Part shown: positions 1 through 10,938 of the stretch, in pieces
Numbering within the stretch: position 1 is the first letter of the stretch
Layout: every line of letters begins with the position of its first letter
Origin: Amorphophallus konjac
Taxonomy: Eukaryota; Streptophyta; Magnoliopsida; Alismatales; Araceae
DNA: 64,000 nt
Direction: 5' to 3'
Assembly (NCBI GenBank): GCA_022559845.1
Contig: CM040128.1
Coordinates: 173,468,413 to 173,532,412, forward strand
The notes under the pieces: model-generated
Told to the model about the DNA's origin: nothing
The model's input: the letters and a program-made list of their open reading frames with translations, nothing else
Databases searched by the model: none
Translations under genes and position numbers: made by a program

Positions 1-1
1 G

Positions 2-262
2 AGAATCACCCTTCAATTAGAAAGAGAAGATAGAGAGAGAGAACGGGCTGAGAGAGAACAGGACAGAGATAGAGAGAAAGCCAAGAGATCGGCCGAGAAA
101 GAGGAAAAGAGGGCCCTGGAGGCCCAACTTTTTGAATTGAGGACTAGTCTCGGCCTAGCCGAGCAATGGCTGAAGGATGGCGAAGAACGCTATCGAAGAG
201 CACGAGAGCGTGGCTTTCGTGTCAGTAGCTTCTTTGCTGCCCCCTCAGATCGGCGTCCATAG
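2..262 (+). CDS. 3' end of an unidentified coiled-coil protein (partial)
   Basis: An open frame enters from the left edge and runs 86 codons to a TAG at 260-262. The peptide is almost entirely charged and helical in its first 50 residues (repeated RERE/REKAKRSAEKEEKR), which predicts a coiled coil, then ends in a basic tail (RYRRARERGFRVSSFF). A candidate poly(A) signal lies about 130 bp downstream, so this looks like a true gene 3' end rather than a shadow. It is opposite in strand to the gag of element F and lies inside that element. Antisense extra ORFs are known in Tat-lineage gypsy elements such as Grande, and plant mobile domain genes are also carried by such elements; either could explain it. 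I do not recognise the protein itself. The start lies outside the window. Confidence 0.35.
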   Translation, partial: RITLQLEREDRERERAEREQDRDREKAKRSAEKEEKRALEAQLFELRTSLGLAEQWLKDGEERYRRARERGFRVSSFFAAPSDRRP

Positions 263-393
263 TACGGTAGTAATACCGCTGCTCTCGGCTTGGGAATACC
301 CTCTAGAGAATCTTGCCCCAGAGAGCGGCAAGACAAGTAATGTGAAGAAAGAAGGTGGATTCCGATGTAATCTCTTTGTTTGCTTTTGTGTGT

Positions 394-399
394 AATAAA
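394..399 (+). terminator. Candidate polyadenylation signal AATAAA
   Basis: AATAAA occurs about 130 bp after the stop of the plus-strand frame ending at 262, in a T-rich context (TTTGCTTTTGTG upstream, TACTTTTTGC downstream) typical of plant 3' ends. The link to that frame is inference. Confidence 0.3.
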
Positions 400-551
400 A
401 TACTTTTTGCTTGGCTCTCCGTTGTCCTTATCTCTCGAATCCCTAAACACAGCTAATTTCCCACAACAATTTATTACCACACAAAAATCACTTAGGTTGC
501 CTCCTAAGAAGCGCTAACTTTTATGTCGTCAGCCAGACACCATGTAGCTCA

Positions 552-2819
552 TTAGCTCATTAACCAACGCGTGGCATTAAGAATGAGCCACCACGTGATC
601 TTGTCTTCCTTCAAATTCCAGCCCTTAATCCATTGGAAGACAAGAGTAGACATGTACGGACCGGGGCTAGAAAGAGGCAGGACTCGCACATGATTGTTTG
701 TAACATTAACCCTGTGTGCGATCCAGTTTTCAGCTTTAGATATCAAAAAATGATCTATGGCCAATAATTTGTCAAGATCAAGGTATAACCCTTGCATAAT
801 ATTAATCCATCGGTCCCCTTCACCTGTATCGTCCCTCCTGATGACCTCTTTATTGACTACTTCCTCCTTGGGAACTTGGTCATCGAACGGTGGCTTAGAG
901 ATAAGAGTGTCATTATTAGCCACAGTCTTCCCAGTAACAGCCTCATGTGTTAGAAGGGTACTAATCAACTTGTCTTCCTGATGGGGAGTTAAATCAAAAG
1001 TGAATATTGTTGGTCCATCCCCCTCAGGTCCCAGAATGTCATATGGAAGAGGCTCATCTGGTAGGGGTAGCACGAGCCCAGAATCAAATTGATCCAATGA
1101 TTCAAACATGAGGGGATCGGGCTCAATGGGTAGATCAAATTTGAAAGTTTCTAATAAAACCCCTTTATCACACTCATCATTTAATAGAAAATTGTGAATC
1201 AAATTTCCCAATAATGAAGTGGGAAGATCAAATGTAAATTGTTCCAGCTCGGCCCCTTCATCAAAGGTAAGATCAAATGGGATTTTTTCAAAGACGGAGC
1301 TTTCATTATACTCATCACTCACCTGAAGATTCTCAATCAAATTTTCCAAAAATGGGGTTGATAGATGAAATATAAACTTTTCGAACAAGGCCCCATCATC
1401 AAGTTCTTCCAAGGGAGAAGAATTAAGTTCCACTAAATCAACATGATTATTAATCATAAAGCAATCCTCCTCGACATGTAGATCCTCAATTAAGTTGTTT
1501 GGGCCACTAATTTTCTCAGTGATATTCTCAATCTCGAAACATTCATAGAATGGGGTGATGATATCAATAGGTTCATTTGTGTTCTTTAATTCATCCCCTA
1601 ATTCCGTCCCTTCCTTCATCATGGTATGGCTTGCGCACTCCCCCTCACTCCCAATAATGATGTCTTGAGCCAAAATGCCAGGCATCGGATCATCATCATC
1701 ATCATTCACGTATCGAGGGGGTTGGTTGAATATTGACGAAGGTTCATGGTAAGTAGACTGAGAGTACACGCTTTGAGCTTCAAAGTAGTGGCCCGGTGAA
1801 TCACCCTTAGTATGGACATTGAGTCCGAAATCGGGGTGAGATGAGTTGAGATGAAGTTGAGTATACATGGGCTGCTCGTAAATTGCTTGGGGTAGAGGTG
1901 TAGACAAATGGGTTTGGATTGTTGAATCCATCCAAGGTAAATTTGTGTGATTACGCCAGCCAAGATTATCATCATCTGCAACATGCTTGAGCTGAGAGAA
2001 TCCTAGGGAATTTTGGACCTGTGCTTGGATGACGGGAGAGAGTCGGGCTATAGTAGGGCATTCACTCACATGGTGAGTGAGACTGGCACAGAATTCACAC
2101 ACTTCCATGAAAGTGTGGATTGGGTTTTCCGCCTGTTTGACATGTCCTACAAGTTGTTGATGAGATGAGATGGAGGCACGATTTATTAAATTTTCACTCA
2201 AAATCTCAAATAGATCATATGCCTCATCTTCACTTTTGCTTAGAAATGCCCCTCCACAATATATATCCACCATCTGCCTATCAAAATTGGATAACCCCTC
2301 ATAAAATGTAAAGATAATTTGCCATCTGGGCAACCCATGATGTGGACATTGACTCACTAGCTCCTTTAATCTCACCCAAGATTCATGAAGTTGCTCTCCC
2401 GGACGTTGAGTAAATCCTGTAATCGCCCTTCTCATCATGTTGGTTTGGCCTATGGGGTAAAATTTTTTAAAAAATTCTGACTGCATATCTTCCCAAGTCC
2501 TGATAATCTTGCGAAAACTCCTTAACCAACATTTTGCTTTATCTTTTAACGAGAATGGAAATAAAATTAATTTAAGGGCATCATCATTAAAATTCTAAAT
2601 TTTGATCAGTGAGCAAACTTCTAGAAAATCATCTAGATGCCTATAAGGATTTTCATTGAGATTCCCATAAAAAGATGGGAGCATCTGGATGAGACTAGGG
2701 CGAATCTCATAGTGATCAACGTGAATATCGGGGAGTTGAATACAGGTGGAGGGCTTGTAAGAAGAAGGATAAAAATGCTCCTTCATAGGCGTGGGTTTCC
2801 CTCCAAGATGAATGGCCAT
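552..2819 (-). pseudogene. gag: Retrotransposon gag of element F (Ty3/gypsy, Tat/Athila-like), one in-frame stop
   Basis: This gag-type protein would package element RNA in a cytoplasmic particle. The reading begins with MAIHLGGKP at 2819 and carries the Retrotrans_gag signature HYEIRPSLIQMLPSFYG, then NENPYRHLDDFLEVC. After an in-frame TAG at 2595-2597 it continues in the same frame with LFPFSLKDKAKCWL, then TWEDMQSEFFKKFYP, QRPGEQLHESWVRLKEL and CPHHGLPRWQIIFTFYEGL. A single cysteine/histidine cluster (CEFCASLTHHVSEC) resembles a zinc knuckle. The C-terminal half is acidic and repeats a block of about 40 residues (for example FEKFIFHLSTPFLENLIENL) two to three times. No protease, RT or integrase is visible down to base 1, so the element may be a gag-only non-autonomous type, but its 3' part is outside the window. 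The stop replaces a codon that is probably glutamine. A block at 494-517 (TTGCCTCCTAAGAAGCGCT) resembles a sequence I associate with the 3' part of such elements. Confidence 0.85.
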
Positions 2820-3878
2820 AAAATGAATTGTTTTTTACATTTTTTTAAGTATTTCAAATTATATATATATATTTTTTCAATTTTTCAAAACTTTTTTTAT
2901 GCAAACACAAACAAGTTAACACAAATTATCCTAATGACCTAGATGCGACTCAGACCTACAAATGTGGTTTCACAAAGTGATTAAAATGAACTTAAATTTA
3001 CCCTCAGTATGTCCACCGGCCAGGTAAGGGGTGGGGAAGTGGGAGGTTCTCCCTACTTTCGTAGGGACCTTATTATACAAAACCACAATCCCGCTTAAGG
3101 CGTTTGCCATCCGACCGTCTTGCCTTAGACACCAGTTTTCATAAGAGGATAAACCTAAATATCACAGGAATCACAGTGTGATCCTAGGGCCAACGTCTAC
3201 TGGCTTTTATTAAGGCCTAGGTAATGCAGAGATGCAAGGAAATTGTGGTTTTCGGGCTAAGGGAGGGTGATGAAATCCCCACCTTATCTTGTTAGGGGTG
3301 TTGCCCTTAAAGTATTTTGAAATGAAAATGCACACCACAATTTCAAACAAGGGGTTCTTTATGCAAAAATGAATGCCAGACTGGGATCAGTAGAACGTAC
3401 CTTGCCCCTCGCGATCTTCAAAATGTAATGCAGAAATTAAATAAAGATAAATTCTAAGCTAAATGATGCATGACCTAGAGCATGAAAGTGTAGTTTCTAC
3501 TCTTGCAATGAGGTCTTTTATTTGGTACAAATGAAGATTTATGTTTTTTTTTTAGTTAATGAACCTAACTAACCAGCATGAAAATTTTTCTTTTGTTTTG
3601 ATTGTTTTTTTATTTTTATAGAGTTTTCAAGAAATTTTCAGATTTTTGTAAAAAAAATTTCAGAAAGTGGAAAGATAGAACCTGTTTCTTGATTTCAGCC
3701 CTTTAGCAATGCTGCCGGGCTTTCAACAACGTTTCCTATCCTTGGAATTTCAGATTCGATCTTCCTCTTTCTTTGTTTTTCAAATTTTTTTCTTTGTCCT
3801 GCACAAGTAAAAAGAGCAAAATGAATATTCACATATATACACCAAACACAAGAATATCCAACTATCATCATAATTCAC
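2820..3878 (-). other. Element F leader between primer site and gag
   Basis: About 1.06 kb of non-coding DNA separates the primer binding site from the gag start on the minus strand. It is AT-rich with T/A homopolymer runs (2840-2890, 3540-3660) and has no long ORF. It is the expected place for packaging and dimerisation signals, but I see no specific motif. Confidence 0.6.
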
Positions 3879-3896
3879 TCCCCGGCAACGGCGCCA
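3879..3896 (-). promoter_or_regulatory. Primer binding site of element F, tRNA-Asp type
   Basis: The plus strand reads TCCCCGGCAACGGCGCCA, matching the 3' end of plant tRNA-Asp including CCA. On the minus strand this is an 18-nt TGGCGCC-type primer site, six bases from the LTR end at 3903. It fixes both orientation and LTR boundary. Confidence 0.85.
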
Positions 3897-5103
3897 AAAA
3901 TTTGATGCGCTCGACAGTCGTCGTTTAAAAATGCCGTGCCACACAAATTTATAACCGCACTCACTCACTCGAATGATGTTGAAAATATGAGTACAGTGGT
4001 GAATACGGGTCGATCCCACGGGGAGAGAATAGTTGATTTTAGCTCAAGTTGGAAATACCCTTATGTTTTGAACAGCAAATTTTGTATTTGGAGTGCGATT
4101 ACAATTAACAGAAATGAAATTACAACTTGAAAGAACAAGATATAAGTGCAAGAAATTTAGCCAATGAATTGAAGAATGCCGTCGTTTCCACGCCGAGCCT
4201 TTGATGAAGATCGCTCCGCCTTGGAAGTCGACGCCATGATATGAATTGAAGAAGACTTACCACTTCGGGTATGTTTGAAACACTTAAAGAAGAACGGATT
4301 TGCATATAACAAGTTTGAAGATTTAAGTTTGAAAACATAACAGAATTTCAGTAAAAATAGAGTTTGGAAGAAATTAAATAACTTACAATCTAGATAGAAT
4401 TAGACAAAGTGGAAAACATAAAAGTTGTAGAGAATTGAAAGATGAAAAACTTTGATGAAGATCATAGAATCAGAAAATGAAAGGAAGTTAATGAAAAACT
4501 TGAAAAACTATGACCTATTGGTTCGGATGAACAGTAACTGACAGAAAAACAGCACGTTAACAAATTAATTCTAGAGCTCAAACTAAGAAGAATTGGACAA
4601 AGTGAAAGAAGAATAAAACTTAGATCTACAAGAGAGGAACAACTCTTATGAAGAACTCAGAGTTATTTGAGTACTAAAAAGACTTCAAAATGAAGAAATG
4701 GCAGAAGATATCACCACGGATGAACAATAATCACATAAAACAGCACTTAAGAAAATTAGTATTAACTCTATGAATTAGGAAGAATTTGAAGAAATGCTAA
4801 ACAGAGACGTTGAAGAACACTTGAAAATAAATAACTTTCGTGAAGAACTCAAATTGAAATGAAGAACATAACAATGAGAAATAAGGCTATGAAAATACTG
4901 GATTTCAAAATGAAACTTGTATTGAAATGACTTCAACTTACAACTTTGACTTCAAAAGCTTGGAAAAATACAACTCCAACAATCAAAAACTTCAAAAATA
5001 CAAAGAACAACATTACATTACAAGTGATCCATAGCTAGCTCTCTCCCTAACTCAACCTTCACAACTTAACAACTAACTACCCACACTTACAAATGAAGGC
5101 CCT

Positions 5104-5110
5104 TTATATA
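5104..5110 (-). promoter_or_regulatory. TATA box of element F LTR
   Basis: TATATAA on the minus strand (context CCCTATATAAAGGGCC), just downstream of the GC-rich block and about 1.2 kb before the LTR end. It is the most likely core promoter of F. Confidence 0.55.
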
Positions 5111-5289
5111 GGGCAACACATAACACCCCTTTACATGTGAACACTTGGCCAATGTGAACAACCCAAATGGCTGCTATTTTGACCCAAAATATGGGCTGAC
5201 ATGTGCTGCACACGTTTTGTAATTTTCTGGAATTTTTTCTGCAATTTTCTGGGCTTTTATTGGCCTTTTTCTCTCCCATTCTCTCTCTT

Positions 5290-5590
5290 TCTCTCTCCTG
5301 GCTCCGGATGCGCCCGCCGTGCGCCGCGTCTCTCTCACGCGCTTTTGCGCGCCCGCGTGGACCGTCCGTTGCACCGCCGTCCTCCGCCTCTCGCCGCGTG
5401 GAAAACGCGGGCGCGTGCGCCCGCCGACCTCGTTGACGCGGCGAAGCCGCGTCCTGCCACGACCCCGCCTCCGCTGACCGGGGCCCCGGCCGACTTCCAC
5501 GAACCCCCCTCCCCTTCGCCCCCCTTCGCCTCGTCGCCCGTGCCATTGGCGCGGGCGGGGCGAAGGCGGGAAAAGGGGGAGGCGGTTTAA
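5290..5590. other. GC-rich island in the U3 of element F
   Basis: About 300 bp of very GC-rich DNA in an otherwise AT-rich LTR, with many CpG and CGCG steps. It ends next to the (TA)n tract. It lies upstream of the minus-strand TATA box, so it belongs to the U3 promoter region. Overlapping ORFs on both strands are explained by the lack of AT-rich stop codons. Confidence 0.6.
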
Positions 5591-5594
5591 AATG

Positions 5595-5598
<4 letters not shown>

Positions 5599-5628
<30 letters not shown>
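5599..5628. repeat. (TA)15 microsatellite
   Basis: Uninterrupted TA dinucleotide run, followed by degenerate AT repeats to about 5650. It lies inside the LTR of element F. Confidence 0.95.
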
Positions 5629-5635
<7 letters not shown>

Positions 5636-5978
5636 TCTATATATATCTTGTATATATTTGTATAAAATGTTTAAAAAATATCAAATAAATTTATTTTCTT
5701 TTCTAATTTTTTTATTTTCTTTTTGAACAACTTCCTGGACTTTTGGCCCAGTTTAACACATATATTGTTATTCTTTTTTTTTTCTTTTTCTTGGAGCTTT
5801 CCTCGAATCGCTTGCCTGCATAAATACATCAAAATTGGTATTAAATTTATTTAATTTTAAAAAATTAAACATTTGATTCAAAATCAATAATAAGTGTGAG
5901 AAGTGTATATTTACTATAATTTAAGCTCATAAAAATGTGTATAATGATGAATTAAGATGTAAAAATACACACTTATCA

Positions 5979-7738
5979 CCTATGGAACATGCAGTATTTA
6001 GACTGATCAACGGTCGGGTTCCAGTTGGGCCGTTCGGGAGGAAGCTGAATTGCACTTATGGACATGAGAGCGGAAAAGATGTCCGTGAGGGACTCGGGCA
6101 AAGGAGAATATTGTGCTCTCCTCGGAGCCGGACGTTTGTTGTTGTAGCCGTTGGGTTGAGGGACATTATGGTATTGCGGAGGTTGTTGCAGTTGTTGTGA
6201 AGCAGGGAATGCATTTTGTGGAGCGGAGAAGGTAGGTTGGGTGTTTTGCGGAGCGGGAAAGGTAGACTAGGGATGTTGTGGAGTGGAGAATTGGTGGTTG
6301 CGCGGGTTTTGTGGAGGGCGGAATGGAGTGGACTGGTTAGAGAAAGGGAATGTAACGGCTTGCACCTGTTCATTGGTATGGACACCCTCGGTGATAAGCC
6401 CCTGAGGTTTTCTATTATATTTGGACTTTTGGGCCTTAAAGAGAGAATGGATGGGTGAGTCCTTGAACTGGATTTGAATGAATCTCGCCCGGCTATATAA
6501 TTGGTGCATGTTGGCAATATCATTCATGGCCAATATGTTGTGAAAAGTGGGTGTAGCATTGGATATAAGCAACTTGACCTTCTCCTCCTCCGGAATATGA
6601 CCTGACACCCGGGCGGCCATCTGCCTCCATCTGTCGGCATATGTAGCAAAGTCCTCATCTACCTTCATCTTTTTAGCTACAAGATCTGTGAATGAATATT
6701 ACAGGCCGACCCGGTCCTGGAACCTCTGAATAAATTTCTCCTTTACAACCTTGAAGCTTTCAGCGTCTTCTAATGGCAGAGCATAAAACCATTCCAATGC
6801 GACTCCATCTAGAGATTGGCGGAATAAATACGTCATAAGGCGATCATCATGTTGGAACTGCGTCGATTCATATATAAAGTCCCTCACATGAACAAAGGGA
6901 TTACTGTTCCCATCATACTTGCGGTATGTGGGAAGCTCAGATTGAGGAGGGAATCGTATGTTGTGAAAGCTAGGAATTGGAACGTCCGCCACGGATGGTG
7001 GGCCAACCCACTTTTGAAGGAAGTCGAGTTATTGTTGCATGGTGGCCCATTTGTCAAGGAGTTCCTGCTCCCGAGATAGAGTAGGTGGAGTGAAATGAAC
7101 GTGTTCAAGGCGAGGAGCTGAAGGATAAATTGAAGGAGGGGAGGAGGCCCATATGAATGATATTGGGCCGCAGGATGACCCAAATTGGAGTGGACATGGG
7201 CCGCCCCTTGCTGCGGGCGAGCGAGATCGGCCGGGCCGACAAGGGCCTGTGGCATTGATAAAATGGGCCTATAAGACTCGGCCTGGATAAATGAGGGGAG
7301 AACGGACTTCCCCTTATCGAGAATTTGATGGGCCGAGCCAGAGGACTGGCCCGCTTCTGAATTGGAGAATTGAAGGGTCCTGGGCTGGACCGGGGTAAGA
7401 TCAATAGGAATGGGTGAAGCCCCGGGTCCATCAACCCTAGATTGAGAGATGGATGTAGTGGACAGACCTTGTGCAATCGTGGGAGATGGGTCATTGGACT
7501 TCTGCAAAGTCTGATAAAGGGCCTGAAGTGGGGCCGGATCCAACTGGGCCATCATGTGCAGGATCTGACTGGTAGGATTATTGGAGGAGAGGGAGGGTTA
7601 CGTGCCCTCCATGGGGGTAGAGGATGGAGGAGGGGTGTACCCTTCTCCTGGTTGAAGTTGGACAACCCTAGGTGGGTCCTCCAAGAGTCCCAGGGGAAGA
7701 GATTCATCATGGGAGCGGGGAAGATCATAGAGAGACAT
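5979..7738 (-). pseudogene. gag: gag of element E (Retrotrans_gag), several stops and a frameshift, truncated by F
   Basis: Starts probably at ATG 7738-7736 (MSLYDLPRSHDE). An N-terminal Pro/Gln-rich linker leads to the capsid-like domain: FPPQSELPTYRKYDGNSNP, VHVRDFIYESTQFQHDDR, SLDGVALEWFYALPLEDAES, then KVDEDFATYADRWRQMAARV. The tail ends WNPTVDQSKYCMFHR, the start of a CCHC-like knuckle, exactly where element F begins. Breaks are in-frame stops at 7598-7600, near 7019, at 6699-6701 and at 6267-6269, plus a frameshift near 7150. The family matches gag of Tat/Ogre-type gypsy elements; the clade is inferred. It cannot make a functional protein. Confidence 0.8.
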
Positions 7739-8644
7739 GTTGGACTCAAACAAGGGATTAGAATAAGATGTGAAAGAGGAATTGGCCCTAGAAGATGAAT
7801 CTAATGACCGAAAGCAACTCCACATGCAACGTGGTACCTTGAGAAGAGAACACAAACACAAATGAGCAACTAGGCAAGATGACTCCAAATATATGCAAAC
7901 AAGAAGAGAAAGAGAAATAACCAAAGTCAACCAAGTTATGACGATGCACCAATTTTACTTATCTCTTCCTTTAGAAACTTAGTGATTTGAACTAATATGT
8001 TCTCTCCAACAATAGGTTCCTAATAGGATGGATATCGGGGACTTGGTTAACTCTAGGTGTAAACTCTCCCTTACTTATGCAACCTAGACACGGGGGTGGC
8101 AAGGGTACAACCGGCCCGGCGTCCGTGCGGGAATCCACGGCTCATGGGGACTTATGGAGGTCCCTGATGTGGTCACCTAGTCGACCCCAAGGAATATGGA
8201 GGCGAGAGGATCACACACCAAGGTAGGAATGCAACTATGATATGAAAGATGAATGACCCTATGTGCACCGAAGTGCATGCATTTTCTAACCTAATAACTA
8301 GCAAACAATATGCAAACAATGATGTAAATATATGCCACAGCATAGGAGGAGACCAGATAGCACCCAAGAATAATAACACAGTCAAAAACTGCGGAAATGA
8401 CAACAACCTCGGCATGCGTACCTATAACTGGAGCAAACGGCCGTATGGGAGACCGCTAAGAATACTAGACGGTCTATCGCTAGACCGCTTTGGAGCCAGA
8501 AACGGCCAAGAATGAGACCGCCAGGGAACCAGAGAGCAGAAAACAATAAGGAATAAACGGGAAAGCTGAGGAAAACACAAGGGCGGCTGAGAACAACTAA
8601 GAACAGCATGTCAGACAGAAACTCAGCACGATTGGCACTAGATG
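7739..8644 (-). other. Element E leader with three 33-bp palindromic modules
   Basis: Non-coding stretch between gag start and primer site. It holds three copies of an AAACGG...GACCG dyad starting at 8435, 8467 and 8500 (32-33 bp apart), the same module found in the E LTR. No convincing ORF was seen. Confidence 0.6.
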
Positions 8645-8661
8645 TCCCCTCGTGATCGCCA
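8645..8661 (-). promoter_or_regulatory. Primer binding site of element E
   Basis: The minus strand reads TGGCGATCACGAGGGGA, the TGG start expected for a CCA-ended tRNA, 12 bases from the LTR end. I cannot assign the tRNA with confidence. Confidence 0.5.
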
Positions 8662-9085
8662 AAAAATAAGGGGTGTTGATTTTTCTTTCCTTCTTCTTTA
8701 TATGAGTGAGAAGGTGAGTGCGATAGTGATGAGTGTATGTGTGTAAGGGTGTGATGTGAACAAGTGATGCACTAACTCAAGCAATCAACATGAAACTGCA
8801 GCACGCGGGCATGTCATCTCAAATATAGCAGAAATGTAAAAGGAGAACTAAAGACACACGCCATGGGCGTGGAGCAAAAGAGATGAAATAAAACACACAT
8901 CGAAGGAGTGGAGCAACTAAAGTGGTAAGAAGACAAGCAAGCAAGAGAATGAACAATGCCCCAAGTAAGGAATGATGTGATCGCCACCAAAGTAAACAAA
9001 ACAGTAAAACTGCAATATATACTCTGGAAAGAGCCGAGTGAAGCCACCTGCCACGGGAGAGAGAAAACCCAGATACTACAGCGGC

Positions 9086-9176
9086 AAACGGTCTACCAGA
9101 CGATCGCCAGAAGATAGCAAACGGTCCTACGATAGACCGCCTGAGATCTGCAAACGGTCTGATGAATGATCGCTAG
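9086..9176. repeat. Three 33-bp dyad modules in element E LTR
   Basis: AAACGG starts at 9086, 9119 and 9152, exactly 33 bp apart. Each is followed by an imperfect inverted arm (GATCG or GACCG). The middle copy reads CGGTCCTACGATAGACCG. Confidence 0.75.
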
Positions 9177-9678
9177 AGCACCCAGAATAATGAAGTGGAA
9201 CTTGAATCTCCATCCCTCCTGGCCGGCAAGAAAAGTTGGGCCTCGTGCAATAAGTTATGTAAACCGGCAAAAGAGTGTAGACACAGAGAAAAATGACCCA
9301 ATTAGCCCTTTGACAAGTGTAGTATCTATAATGCAATTAAGCTAAGATGCATAAAAGGAAGGGTGAATACCTGGGGGTTGGTGGTTTTTTAACCCCTGTG
9401 GGGCGTGGAAAAGATAGAAGGATATTTTGAAATGTGTTGTGAGTGTAGAGAACGTGATAGAAGGGGAGGGAAGATGCTATGGATGCAAAAGGATAATAGA
9501 CAAAACTAAAGCAAAAAGACACAAAACTAAACCAAAGAAACTTGATACTCCCTTAATCAGAAGCCTTATGGACGTGGAAACAGCTTCTCCCTGGTTGGAA
9601 GTGGCTCCAGAACGCAGCAGCACTTCGTGGTAAACTCCAAAAATCTCCTCCTCAAGCCATGAAGTCAAGGGCTCTATT

Positions 9679-9683
9679 TATAG
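9679..9683. other. Target site duplication TATAG, left of element A
   Basis: TATAG at 9679-9683 and again at 20593-20597 directly flanks the TG...CA ends of element A. It was part of the TATA box of element E. Confidence 0.95.
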
Positions 9684-9970
9684 TGTAGTGCCCCAGAACT
9701 TCATAAATAATAAAGGCCTAAATAAATTTATAAATGGTTTATTTGATTAATAAGTCATTATAAGGCCAAGTAGTGTTGATCAATTAACCCAACCCACTTA
9801 ATTAAAGTCTAAAAGGTTTTTAACTCAGGCCCATTAAGTTAGGCCCATATTCTAGAAGGTATTCAAGCCTATCCACGGATTTTAGGATAAGTATTAATTA
9901 TATATATATAATGATGTGGATAATTAACAAAAGAGTTTTAATGCTTTAGAAATTCTACCTACGATGACTG

Positions 9971-10027
9971 TAACGGTCTATCGTAAGACCGCTACATCCA
10001 TGTAACGCGTGATCTCCAGACCGTTAC
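9971..10027. repeat. Dyad module pair 1 in LTR of A
   Basis: TAACGG at 9971 and TAACGCG at 10003 (32 bp apart), each followed 10-14 bases later by an inverted arm (GACCGCTA, GACCGTTA). It lies upstream of the TATA box. Repeated in the 3' LTR at about 17768. Confidence 0.8.
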
Positions 10028-10202
10028 ATGCCTGTAAGTTTCGTGAGTGAAGGAACTCATGAAAAGATTGGAACTTGATGTTCCTATCCACTATGGATCG
10101 ACTTGGGAAGGCTTGTAATGTTACTAAGGACTCTTAGAGATTAGGATTTGATGAAATATGGACTCTAAACTCGATCTAATCCTTAAACCCTAGCCTAAAC
10201 TC

Positions 10203-10210
10203 TATAAATA
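10203..10210 (+). promoter_or_regulatory. TATA box of element A 5' LTR
   Basis: TATAAATA in the context CTCTATAAATAGGGC, the same core seen in the LTRs of B, C and E. The 3' LTR copy is at 18000-18007. Confidence 0.65.
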
Positions 10211-10757
10211 GGGCATAGTTCTGAACTGTGCGACCCCTACTTTTGGGACGTAAAGAAGCAAGGTAAGGAGTCATTACCTCAGGTAAGTTCTTTAGAGGTA
10301 TTTGTTTACAATACTTTAGACTAACTCCCCTCCGAATTTCACATCTTTAGGTCACGAGGGCGTGGAGTTAGAGCCTAAAGAAGTTGCTGAAAAAGTCACA
10401 AGAGAAGGAAGGGATCTAGGGCAAGGTTCTCAACCAAATTCAGAAACTACAGTCTAAGTAAGAGGTAGGTTATCTCATGAACGGCAAAAACAGCATGATA
10501 GGACTAAAAGCCCTCTGGTTTGATTGAATTCCATGCATTATAGAGCATTGATTTCATGTTTATTTGTTCTATGCACATCATGCACCTCTTAGCCAAATTA
10601 AGAAATTAAAACATGACTATTCATCTATTCATGATTACCTATGCATGTAGATGGCCTTACTTCGTTAACATGACTAGAAACTCATCATGTTTTGATAAAA
10701 GACATGATGTAAGTTGATCTCTTAGTTTCTATGATTATTTTCTGTTAACAGATACTG

Positions 10758-10938
10758 TAACACACTAGCATAGGACCGTCACTTTCAAGTAACGGCCCTA
10801 CTACAGACCGTTACAAACTCTGTAGTATTTGAATTGCACGGATGTTTCTAACGCGCTTGGACAGACGCGTTACATTTAAGTAACGGCTTGATCATGACCG
10901 TCACTTTCACTGTGACGCCCCCTCTTAAGACCGTTATA
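10758..10938. repeat. Dyad modules 3-7 in LTR of A
   Basis: Half-sites start at 10758 and 10790 (32 bp), then 10849, 10881 and 10913 (32 bp each). One module has arms TAACGCG and CGCGTTA; others have TAACGG and CCGTTA, so in that copy both arms differ in a complementary way. The 3' LTR copy starts at 18556. Confidence 0.8.

Larger units (their letters stand above)
3903..5978 (-). repeat. 5' LTR of element F (2076 bp)
   Basis: On the minus strand the LTR starts TGATAAGTGTG at 5978 and ends GCATCA at 3903, giving TGAT...ATCA ends, next to the tRNA-Asp primer site. It contains a GC-rich block (5290-5590), a (TA)n tract and a TATA box (5104-5110) in promoter order. The partner 3' LTR lies left of the window, so the boundary at 5978 rests on the TG start and on the abrupt return of element E gag sequence at 5979. 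Long ORFs inside the GC-rich block look like composition artefacts. Confidence 0.75.
8674..9683 (-). repeat. Element E LTR, downstream part (TATA, R, U5)
   Basis: Runs from the TATA box (minus strand CTATAAATAG at about 9674-9683) to the LTR end TCAACA (plus-strand TGTTGA at 8674). It contains three 33-bp palindromic modules (9086-9176). The upstream part of the same LTR is at 20598-21244, displaced by element A. Confidence 0.7.

Noticed and set aside
5073..5590. Overlapping ORFs on both strands in the GC-rich block of F
   Set aside because: High GC removes stop codons in all frames; proteins are low-complexity Arg/Pro/Ala with no domain.
9086..9176. CRISPR-like look of evenly spaced short palindromes
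   Set aside because: Repeats are degenerate, spacers are similar rather than unique, no cas genes, and the context is a plant retrotransposon LTR.
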